Source: Chlamydia trachomatis (GTDB lineage Bacteria > Chlamydiota > Chlamydiia > Chlamydiales > Rhabdochlamydiaceae). Taken from it: a stretch of DNA of 64,000 nucleotides. The DNA is taken from the NCBI GenBank assembly GCA_945875745.1, contig CAMCLJ010000002.1, positions 1 through 64,000 of the forward strand, read 5' to 3'. A model generated the notes under the pieces. The model saw nothing but the letters and a program-made list of their open reading frames with translations. It had not been told where the DNA came from and did not search any database. The position numbers were made by a program, and so were the translations under genes. Within the stretch, counting starts at the first letter, position 1. Every line of letters begins with the position of its first letter. Positions 52,270 to 59,142 of this stretch are shown piece after piece.

Positions 52270-54882
52270 ATGTTGAAAATCTTAACCTGCCTTATCTGTA
52301 TATGCGTCTCTCTTGGTGGACTCTATGCAGTACCAGAGGAAAAGATTACACCAGTTGCCACTATCTTAAGACAAAGACAGCCCCATTGGCGCCCGAAGAT
52401 TGTCAGCTATCACCCTAACGGTTCTGCAGACACAATTATTTTTTACGAACAGATAGCTCAAGATCTGCAAGTACCTGTTAAACAGGTCAAGTTTTATCCT
52501 GAAGGACAGATATTAAATGAGATGGACCTAACTGTAGCAGCAGAGGATTCTTTAGGTTATAAAGAGTGGAAGGCAGACATTGTACCTCATGGCTTAAGTG
52601 TCTCTCTCTACCCTAATGGAGCTGTAGAAAAGGTCTTGCATTATGATCAGGGGATTTTACATGGGGAAATGAAACTTTTTTATGATAATGGAAAAGTGAA
52701 AACTGAAGGGGCCTTTAAACAAGGGCAGCGGCATGGCCTGCTTATTTCTTATAATCCTGAAGGAATTAAGCAGGAACAAGCATTCTATTCAAATGGAGCG
52801 TTAGAAGATGAGCTAATTCGTTATTATCCCAAAGGGGCTAGGGCTACTCTAATCCCTTATAAAAACGGACTACCCCACGGTAACGCCATGGAGTGGTATG
52901 AAAGCGGGTCTTTAAAAGCCAGTGCCGTCTATTCCAGTGGAGTCCTTCATTCAGACACAAGAAATCCGGCGTTGATTCTTTATAGTGGAGATAAAACTAT
53001 TTTAGAGGTTCGGGATTATAAGCAAGGTGAGCCAACAGGCTCCCATATTAAATATCATTCCAATGGAAAAGAACAGTATAAGATCTATTATCAAAACGGC
53101 AAAAAACAAGGTACAGAACAATACTTCGGGGTAGACGGAAGCCTTATCGGTGAGTGTACATATCAAGATGGTGTAGGTGTTGGAAAGCATTGGATCCGTC
53201 ATGAAAATGGGGTCCTAGCTTATGTAGCAGAGTATGATAGTAACGGAAGCCTTGTTAGTCCTATTCAGGAATATTATCCTAATGGCAATCAAAAGTCTGA
53301 GCTTATTGTAAAAGATACAGAAAGAAATGGTCCTTATCGAGAGTGGTATGAGAATGGACAGCTCAAGGTAGATTATATTTATGCCAGAGGACAATTTGAT
53401 GGGGAGCAGAAAGAATATTTCGAAAACGGCAACTTAAAATTGCGCGCCTCTTACAAAGATAAGCTCAAGGATGGTTTATACCAGGATTGGTTAGAGAGTG
53501 GGCAGCCAGTGAGTTTAATCACCTTAAAAGGTGGGGTTAAACAAGGGCTGTCTCGAATATGGCATCCTAACGGACAGATCCAGCTAGAAGAACAATATGA
53601 AGAAGGTGCTATCTCTGGCACAAGGAAAGAGTGGTATGATAATGGAGCTATTAAGTTTGTAGGTCGCTATGAAAAGGGTGTGAAGGAAGGTTTATTTGAG
53701 GAGTGGAATGAGCAAGGGGAAAAGACCCTTGAGCTGAGCTATAAAAATGATCTTCCCGACGGAGTAGTCGAGCTCTGGCATGGTAAAAATCGTTTAAAGC
53801 AGAAAGTCTTTTATGTAATGGGTAAAAAAGAGGGAAAAGAAGAAGAATACTATTCCAATGGGCAGATCAAAGCTCTTGCTTTTTATAAAGAAGGTAAGCT
53901 TGACGGGACCGTATCTACTTGGTATGAAGGAGGTAGTCCTTGGCTTGTTAAACGCTATCTTATGGGTGTTCCTACAGGTCAGCATAGTGAGTATTTTCCT
54001 TCGGAGACGGGATCAAAGACTGAACTCTGCAAAGTTTTCAAAGAATTTAATTATAACGATAACGGTCTTCTTGAAGGGGATCAAAAAACCTATTTTCCAA
54101 GTGGAGGGCTTCAATCGCTTATTGGTTATTCTGATGGTGAAATGAACGGGTTAAAAGCTTTATGGGACTCCGAGGGTGTTTTATTGGAAGAGGCGACCTA
54201 TGAATATGGTAGGTTGCATGGACGATTTTTTCAGAAGATGCAGGATGGTAAAGAGCTTGTCTACCATTATAAAGACAACCTGAAAGAAGGTTTACATCAA
54301 ATCTTTTATCCGGCAGCTGAAGGGGTAGATAAAGTGATTGCCTGGGAGCAGATGTATATCAATGATCTAGCAGAGGGCGAGGCTATCGAGTTCAATCCAA
54401 ACGGACACAAAGTCTCTATTACTCCTTATGTGAAGGGATTGAAAGAAGGTCTGGCTCAGGTGGTTCATCCAAAAGGTCAGGTTCTTATCTCTCTTGAATT
54501 CCAAGCAGATAAAAAGAATGGAGCTTTTACTCAGTATTTTCCATCTGGTAAAGTCCAAAAGCAATCCCAATTTCTAGATGACGTGCAGGAGGGGCATGAG
54601 AAAACTTTTTTTGAAAGTGGCGCTCTCTGCGGTAGTATCGAATATCATAAAGGTAAAATTGATGGGGTATACCAAAAGTGGAATGAAAAAGGAGTTCTTG
54701 TTTTTGATGCTGAATATAAAGAGGGGTTCAGACACGGAAAAATGCATAAATATTACGATGATGGAAAACCTCATCTAATCCAAATATTTGTTAACGATGA
54801 GCTTCATGGTGTAAAAAAATCATATGACGTAGCCGGAGAAATCACCGAGACACGGTTTGATAACGGACATAAGGCTAGATAA
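52270..54882 (+). CDS. Large exported MORN-variant repeat protein
   Basis: An 870-residue protein with signal peptide MLKILTCLICICVSLGGLYA and, after it, a nearly continuous array of roughly thirty MORN_2-like units of about 23 residues. Each follows the pattern Tyr/Trp-x-x-(N/S/E)-G-x-(L/I/V/K) ... G-x-x-x-G: for example LFYDNGKVKTEGAFKQGQRHG, EWYENGQLKVDYIYARGQFDG, IWHPNGQIQLEEQYEEGAIS. (Units quoted are shortened.) Such repeats form a long beta-solenoid or hairpin ladder. No toxin domain or catalytic motif is seen. The role could be adhesion, membrane-phospholipid binding or scaffolding. It has its own ribosome site (AAAGGGGTG) and terminator. Confidence 0.88.
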   Translation: MLKILTCLICICVSLGGLYAVPEEKITPVATILRQRQPHWRPKIVSYHPNGSADTIIFYEQIAQDLQVPVKQVKFYPEGQILNEMDLTVAAEDSLGYKEWKADIVPHGLSVSLYPNGAVEKVLHYDQGILHGEMKLFYDNGKVKTEGAFKQGQRHGLLISYNPEGIKQEQAFYSNGALEDELIRYYPKGARATLIPYKNGLPHGNAMEWYESGSLKASAVYSSGVLHSDTRNPALILYSGDKTILEVRDYKQGEPTGSHIKYHSNGKEQYKIYYQNGKKQGTEQYFGVDGSLIGECTYQDGVGVGKHWIRHENGVLAYVAEYDSNGSLVSPIQEYYPNGNQKSELIVKDTERNGPYREWYENGQLKVDYIYARGQFDGEQKEYFENGNLKLRASYKDKLKDGLYQDWLESGQPVSLITLKGGVKQGLSRIWHPNGQIQLEEQYEEGAISGTRKEWYDNGAIKFVGRYEKGVKEGLFEEWNEQGEKTLELSYKNDLPDGVVELWHGKNRLKQKVFYVMGKKEGKEEEYYSNGQIKALAFYKEGKLDGTVSTWYEGGSPWLVKRYLMGVPTGQHSEYFPSETGSKTELCKVFKEFNYNDNGLLEGDQKTYFPSGGLQSLIGYSDGEMNGLKALWDSEGVLLEEATYEYGRLHGRFFQKMQDGKELVYHYKDNLKEGLHQIFYPAAEGVDKVIAWEQMYINDLAEGEAIEFNPNGHKVSITPYVKGLKEGLAQVVHPKGQVLISLEFQADKKNGAFTQYFPSGKVQKQSQFLDDVQEGHEKTFFESGALCGSIEYHKGKIDGVYQKWNEKGVLVFDAEYKEGFRHGKMHKYYDDGKPHLIQIFVNDELHGVKKSYDVAGEITETRFDNGHKAR

Positions 54883-54907
54883 ATGTACGCCGATTGCCTG
54901 ATACCTT

Positions 54908-54948
54908 AAAAAACACCCTTTATATGAAAATAAAAGGGTGTTTTTTGT
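54908..54948. terminator. Rho-independent terminator, bidirectional
   Basis: AAAAAACACCCTTT (54908-54921) and AAAGGGTGTTTTTT form a long stem around an AT-rich loop with T-runs both ways; it ends the MORN gene and, on the other strand, the convergent gene that ends at 54950. Confidence 0.9.
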
Positions 54949-54949
54949 G

Positions 54950-55489
54950 TTATCTAACAGCAGTTGGTATCAAATAGCTGAATTGACGGGACATTTCCTC
55001 GATCTCAGGCGATTGCTGAATTGATGTTACGACACCGCTAACAATCCTGCGGAATTGAGTCCATGCTTGGTTGATCTCGGGGATTTTTGCCCCTTGTTGA
55101 CCTACCCAAGCACCTGCGTATAGACCGATTGTAGCGCTGCCAATTGATGGAAATGCGTGGTGATCAATATGAGAGGCTATAGCAGCCAGATCTGCTACTA
55201 CAGAAACTATCTGAGGTAATTCCACCCCTGTAATTCTGGCTAAAAAACCTTGCGAGCATGCAGCTCCATTAAGGCGACCGAGTCTTGATCCTCCCTGCAT
55301 TTGCAGACCAAAAAATATGCCAGCCAGAAATGCCGGCATAAAGAAATTGATGCTTCTAAAAGCTGCAAAAATGCTTACAGCTGCAAACCCGACTTTTTCT
55401 GCAATTTCATGCCATTCTAGTCTAGCTGCTCGTACATTGCGGACCCATCGGAATCCAGGGACTTCAGCATTGATTCGGTCTTGTATCAT
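54950..55489 (-). CDS. Hydrophobic hypothetical protein
   Basis: A 179-residue protein I do not recognise. The N-terminal 30 residues are charged (WVRNVRAARLEWHEIAEKVG); two hydrophobic blocks follow (about residues 33-64 and 90-132) and the C-terminus is helical and polar. There is no typical signal peptide. The paired hydrophobic segments could place it in a membrane, for example the inclusion membrane, but this cannot be decided. Adjacent upstream is the 45-residue exported peptide gene on the same strand (30-base gap), so the two may be co-transcribed. Confidence 0.6.
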   Translation of the reverse strand: MIQDRINAEVPGFRWVRNVRAARLEWHEIAEKVGFAAVSIFAAFRSINFFMPAFLAGIFFGLQMQGGSRLGRLNGAACSQGFLARITGVELPQIVSVVADLAAIASHIDHHAFPSIGSATIGLYAGAWVGQQGAKIPEINQAWTQFRRIVSGVVTSIQQSPEIEEMSRQFSYLIPTAVR

Positions 55490-55519
55490 ATTATCCTCGT
55501 TTTACATCAAAAAAACAGA

Positions 55520-55657
55520 TTACTTTCGATCCTTATCACAATCACACTCTGAACAAGAGTTGATTGGTGGATTGGCTTTGGTTAAAGATGCTGTTGCATG
55601 TTGTAGAGAAGCAATTGAGACGCAGATAAATAATACTATTTGATAGAAAGCTTTCAT
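55520..55657 (-). CDS. Tiny exported cysteine-rich peptide
   Basis: A 45-residue product. The ATG at 55657-55655 is preceded by AAGGAGAT, a perfect ribosome binding site. The N-terminal 23 residues (MKAFYQIVLFICVSIASLQH then ATA) are a classic Sec signal peptide ending in an Ala-x-Ala cleavage site; the mature peptide of about 22 residues ends CSECDCDKDRK with three closely spaced Cys and four acidic residues, typical of metal binding. It is divergent from a Fur-family regulator 97 bases away. This gene is easily missed because of its length; I regard it as real because of ribosome site, signal and conserved-looking C-terminus. Confidence 0.7.
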   Translation of the reverse strand: MKAFYQIVLFICVSIASLQHATASLTKANPPINSCSECDCDKDRK

Positions 55658-55696
55658 GTGGATCTCCTTGAATTTTAAGAAAAACATCTAGATGAT

Positions 55697-55722
55697 ATTG
55701 CAAATGCAATCTTACTTGCAAT
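55697..55722. promoter_or_regulatory. Palindromic operator candidate between peptide gene and Fur-family gene
   Basis: ATTGCA-AA-TGCAAT at 55697-55710 is a perfect 6-2-6 palindrome, and a third half-site TTGCAAT lies at 55716-55722. On the minus strand it overlaps a possible promoter for the peptide (TTGCAA, 18 bases, TATCAT). Fur-family regulators bind such AT-rich inverted repeats, so this is a plausible metal-responsive, autoregulatory site. Confidence 0.5.
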
Positions 55723-55753
55723 AACAACTTTAATTTTATAAAGGTATTTATTT

Positions 55754-56128
55754 ATGCACAGAACCACAAAACAGAAAGAAGCGATTTTAGACGCTTTTCA
55801 CAGCATGCATCGTCCTTTAAGTATTGAAGAGTTATTTCATTATGCAGCAGGTAAGGTAGAGTCAATTAATATATCTACTATCTATAGAACGCTTAAAGTA
55901 TTAATAGGCAAGAGGGTGATCCATAAGGTCGATATCCCAGGAGAGCATATCCGCTATGAGCTTGTGGTATCAAGTCACCGGCATTATTTTATTTGCCAGG
56001 TGTGCGATAAGGTCTATCCTTTAGAGTCTTGTCCCCACGGTCTTTTAGATATGGTTCCCCCTGGGTTTTTACTAAAGGGGCATTCTGTAACATTAAGTGG
56101 AAGTTGCATGGCTTGCATAAGCCTTTAA
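55754..56128 (+). CDS. Fur-family metal-responsive regulator
   Basis: A 124-residue protein with the winged-helix domain in residues 1-80 (TTKQKEAILDAFHSMHRPLS, the recognition helix NISTIYRTLKVL) and a metal domain with SHRHYFICQVCDKVYPLESC and a second SCMAC pair. The paired CxxC motifs form the structural zinc site of the family. It lacks the longer C-terminal domain of typical Fur (about 150), and the metal (iron, zinc, manganese or nickel) is not determined. It is divergent from the exported Cys-rich peptide, with a palindrome between them. A hairpin follows. Confidence 0.88.
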   Translation: MHRTTKQKEAILDAFHSMHRPLSIEELFHYAAGKVESINISTIYRTLKVLIGKRVIHKVDIPGEHIRYELVVSSHRHYFICQVCDKVYPLESCPHGLLDMVPPGFLLKGHSVTLSGSCMACISL

Positions 56129-56134
56129 ATGAAA

Positions 56135-56160
56135 ACGGCCTCCTAAAAAGGAGGCCGTAT
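56135..56160. terminator. Stem-loop terminator shared by fur-like and omp1 genes
   Basis: ACGGCCTCCT-AAAA-AGGAGGCCGT, a perfect 10-bp stem. On the minus strand a T-rich tail follows (GTTTTCATTT), fitting termination of the outer membrane protein gene that ends at 56183; it also lies 7 bases after the regulator's stop. Confidence 0.85.
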
Positions 56161-56182
56161 ACGATCTAATCTCAAACTGAGT

Positions 56183-57328
56183 TTAGAAGTGGAAACCAGC
56201 TTTCATTGTGAAACCTTGTAGTGTTAGGTTACCTTGAGCTGATGCAGATTGGAACTGATTGGTGTTAAACCATACTTGTTCTTCCCATCCGGCTTTTAGT
56301 TCTAACATATACGCTTCATCATAGAACCATGTCATGTACTCAAGACCGAGACCGAGCTCAAGAACAGGAGTTATAGTATGGTTAGATTTTTTTGTGTTAC
56401 GTACTTCAAAGTCAACTAGAGTTCCCGTTGACCCTACTCCATAAGCACTTACTTTTTCACTTGTGCTGTAGTATTGGTACATAGCACTTAGTGCTAGGTT
56501 ACCGTAGATACCCCAGTTACGTGAAAGGTGAAATACTGGATCTATACCCATGCGGATACCAAGACCCCAAGATTCTTGAGATTGGTTTTTTTTCGCTTCA
56601 CCGGAGAATTCAAACTCTCCTGCGTCTCCTGCTGGAGAAGTGAATGTTACATCGTCAGCTGAAAATTCTTGGTTAAACTTTTGGTTAATCCAAGCTGTTT
56701 TTAAACCAATATGGGGTCTGAGTGTCATATAACGGCTAAGGAAGAAGTTTCTGCCTAGCTCTAAATCAATGACGTTATAGTGTAATGTCCAAGAAGCTTC
56801 TGCTTTGTCTAAGCCTGTTAGTGCTGAAGCAACGCCGACTCCTGAAATTCCACTTTGGGTATAAGGTAGAACAACATAGTTATCATTATCTAACTTTGCT
56901 GAAGCAGAACTTTCGTTGTTAGTGATAGGATTGAGCCATGTCCATTCTGCAAATAGGTCCCATCCATCATGTTCGAATTCTAAACCAGCACCTAGTTTAA
57001 AACCTGGCTCCCACTTTCTATCCGCTTGTTTAACTTGCGAATGAGCAGGATTTGGGTTTGTTGTGTTGTTACCGATTTCTCCAGCAAACGCATATGCTAG
57101 GCCATCTTGCTGTGCGTACCAGTAGATGAAGTCTGCGCTCATAAAAAAATCTGCGCCGTTACTTACACGTGGAGCTACAGGTGGTGTAATTACCCCTGTT
57201 GGCTGCGATGTAACGCCCATTGGCATGGGTGGTTGTTTCTGATTCATATCAGATGTTTGATCCGCAGCAACCATTGCTGTGGATAGTGACAATATACTTA
57301 GAGCAGATGCCCAATTTTTACTGATCAT
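56183..57328 (-). CDS. MOMP-like outer membrane protein 1 (Lpg1974 type)
   Basis: A 381-residue beta-barrel protein. The ATG at 57328 is preceded by AAAGGGGG and gives the signal peptide MISKNWASALSILSLSTAMV, cleavage near VAA. The mature N-terminus has a Pro-rich stretch (PPVAPRVSNGADFFMSADFI), then alternating amphipathic strands (KLGAGLEFEHDGWDLFAEW, SRYMTLRPHIGLKTAWIN) and a terminal aromatic F that is typical for BAM-dependent barrel insertion (GFHF). This type is annotated as MOMP-like or as Lpg1974-family pore in environmental chlamydiae. A nearly identical paralogue follows upstream. Cysteines are few, unlike Chlamydia MOMP. Confidence 0.88.
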   Translation of the reverse strand: MISKNWASALSILSLSTAMVAADQTSDMNQKQPPMPMGVTSQPTGVITPPVAPRVSNGADFFMSADFIYWYAQQDGLAYAFAGEIGNNTTNPNPAHSQVKQADRKWEPGFKLGAGLEFEHDGWDLFAEWTWLNPITNNESSASAKLDNDNYVVLPYTQSGISGVGVASALTGLDKAEASWTLHYNVIDLELGRNFFLSRYMTLRPHIGLKTAWINQKFNQEFSADDVTFTSPAGDAGEFEFSGEAKKNQSQESWGLGIRMGIDPVFHLSRNWGIYGNLALSAMYQYYSTSEKVSAYGVGSTGTLVDFEVRNTKKSNHTITPVLELGLGLEYMTWFYDEAYMLELKAGWEEQVWFNTNQFQSASAQGNLTLQGFTMKAGFHF

Positions 57329-57495
57329 TGCGTTTCCCCCTTTCAAGTTTTGCAATAATTTTTAAACTAAAACGTATGGCTTCCGTATACACAATATTTG
57401 ATTTTTTCTCCTAATTATTTTTTTTTTTTGATGAAGCATTCAGTGTTTTCATAGAAGAAACTTGGAGAATAAAAGTTTATTTTTTTTGGATAAGA

Positions 57496-57533
57496 AGGCA
57501 TACGGACCTCATCAAAAGAGGGTCCGTATGCCT
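57496..57533. terminator. 13-bp perfect stem-loop after omp2
   Basis: AGGCATACGGACC (57496-57508) and GGTCCGTATGCCT (57521-57533) are perfect inverted repeats with a 12-base loop, 12 bases past the stop of the omp2 gene. No T-run follows on either strand, so it may act as a 3' mRNA stabiliser as well as a terminator. Confidence 0.75.
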
Positions 57534-57545
57534 AGAATTTCGATC

Positions 57546-58718
57546 TTAGAAATGCAGTCCAGCTTTGAATGTAAACCCTTGTAGTGTCAGGTTGCCTTGA
57601 TCTGACACATCTTGAAATTGGTTGGTATTAAACCATACCTGTTCTTCCCATCCCGCTTTTATTTCTAACATATAGGATTCATTATAGAACCATGCCATAT
57701 ACTCAAGACCCAGACCTAGCTCAAGGACAGGCGTAAGGGTGTGGTTAGATTTTTTTGTGTTACGTAATTTAAAGTCAATAGGTTGAAGTAAGTCATTTAT
57801 TCCGGTTCCAATGCCATAGGCACTAACCTTCTCGCTTGTCTTATAATATTGATACAGAGCGCTCAGCGCTAGGTTGCCATAGATCCCCCAGTTACGTGAA
57901 AGGTGAAATACTGGATCTATACCCATGCGGATACCAAGACCCCAAGATTCTAGAGATTGGTTTTTCTTTCCTGTACCTGAGAATGTAAAGGGTGCGTTAT
58001 CAGAAAGGCTTGGAAATTGTCCTGCACTTGTAAATGCTAGATCATCACTTAAGAATTCTTGGTTGAATTTTTGGTTAATCCAAGCTGTTTTTAAGCCTAT
58101 ATGAGGTCTGAGTGTCATATAACGGCTCAGAAAGAAGTTTCGGCCTAGTTCTAAGTCGATGACGTTGTAGTGGAGTGTCCAAGAAGCCTCTTCTGTAATT
58201 AATGAGATCCCTGCTATACCAACGGCTTTATTTCGAATACCCTTTGAATCGTAGGGTAGAACAAAATAGTTTTCATTGTCTAAGTTTTCTGAGGCAGAAC
58301 TTTTATTGTCAGTAATAGGATTGAGCCATGTCCACTGAGCAAACAGGTCCCATCCATCATGTTCGAATTCTAAACCAGCACCTAGTTTGAAACCTGGCTC
58401 CCACTTCCTATCCACTTGTTTAACGTGTGAATCAGAGGGCTTTTTATTTGTTGTATTGTTGCCGAATTCTCCGGCAAATGCGTAAGACAGGCCATCTTGC
58501 TGCGCATACCAGTAGATGAAGTCGGCACTTACAAAGATATCTGCACCATGAGTTACATTCGGAGCTACAGGTGGTGTAATTACCTCTGTTGGTTGTGATG
58601 TAACGCCAATTGGGATATTGGTTTTTTTGTGATTGACATCAGATGGTTGATCGGCAGCAACCATGGCTGTTGATATTGATAGCATACTTAGAGCGAACGC
58701 CCAATTTTTAACGATCAT
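57546..58718 (-). CDS. MOMP-like outer membrane protein 2 (Lpg1974 type)
   Basis: A 390-residue paralogue of the next gene. The signal peptide MIVKNWAFALSMLSISTAMV and most barrel strands match protein 1, while the segments around residues 145-165 and 225-245 and the loop near residue 300 differ, as expected for surface loops. Extended identical DNA blocks (for example 57886-57951 against 56511-56576) indicate gene conversion between the copies. The terminal Phe is conserved (KAGLHF). These barrels probably are the main porins/antigens. Both transcribe from AT-rich promoters upstream. Confidence 0.88.
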   Translation of the reverse strand: MIVKNWAFALSMLSISTAMVAADQPSDVNHKKTNIPIGVTSQPTEVITPPVAPNVTHGADIFVSADFIYWYAQQDGLSYAFAGEFGNNTTNKKPSDSHVKQVDRKWEPGFKLGAGLEFEHDGWDLFAQWTWLNPITDNKSSASENLDNENYFVLPYDSKGIRNKAVGIAGISLITEEASWTLHYNVIDLELGRNFFLSRYMTLRPHIGLKTAWINQKFNQEFLSDDLAFTSAGQFPSLSDNAPFTFSGTGKKNQSLESWGLGIRMGIDPVFHLSRNWGIYGNLALSALYQYYKTSEKVSAYGIGTGINDLLQPIDFKLRNTKKSNHTLTPVLELGLGLEYMAWFYNESYMLEIKAGWEEQVWFNTNQFQDVSDQGNLTLQGFTFKAGLHF

Positions 58719-59100
58719 TGTGGTGACTCCTTTTCATTTTGGAAGCTAGATCGTCAGTCGATTTTGATGTAAGATATCTTATTTTTCAAATTATTTTTTA
58801 TCACAACCCGTAGCACTCGATAGAAAAGAGTCTAATGGCAAGAGTTTGCTATTTTTGATGAAGAAAACTAGGGACCTCATACAAGGTCCTTGGTTTTAAG
58901 AATTTTGATCTTTATTTAAAGAAAATGGGTTAGCTAGGTTCTAGGGATTTCTACAATCTCAGTTAAAATAGGTAGAACCTAAAAATAAAAAGACGAATGG
59001 ATCAACTTAAAAAAGCTTGTTATTTTTATAAAAAAAATCGGGATTATGAATTCTTCATGTTTCAAAACTCAATTTTATTATCAAGCAGGTCTGATTTGAG
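58719..59100. other. Gene-free region with possible third-omp relic
   Basis: 382 bases between omp2 and putA. The omp2 promoter lies near 58740-58850. A patch at about 58856-58905 (GGGACCTCATACAAGGTCC hairpin followed by AAGAATTTTGATCTT) resembles the sequence at the 3' end of omp2 (57491-57550, GGACCTCAT, GGTCC, AGAATTTCGATCTT). This could be what is left of a third tandem copy after deletion of the coding part. Nothing else is evident. Confidence 0.45.
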
Positions 59101-59136
59101 TGATCAGTCCATGATCGAAGGGCCATGGACTGATCA
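59101..59136. repeat. 13-bp perfect inverted repeat downstream of putA
   Basis: TGATCAGTCCATG (59101-59113) and CATGGACTGATCA (59124-59136) with a 10-base loop, 7 bases past the putA stop. No T-run follows on the minus strand, so it is a stem-loop that could end or stabilise the putA transcript. Confidence 0.75.
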
Positions 59137-59142
59137 GTAATA

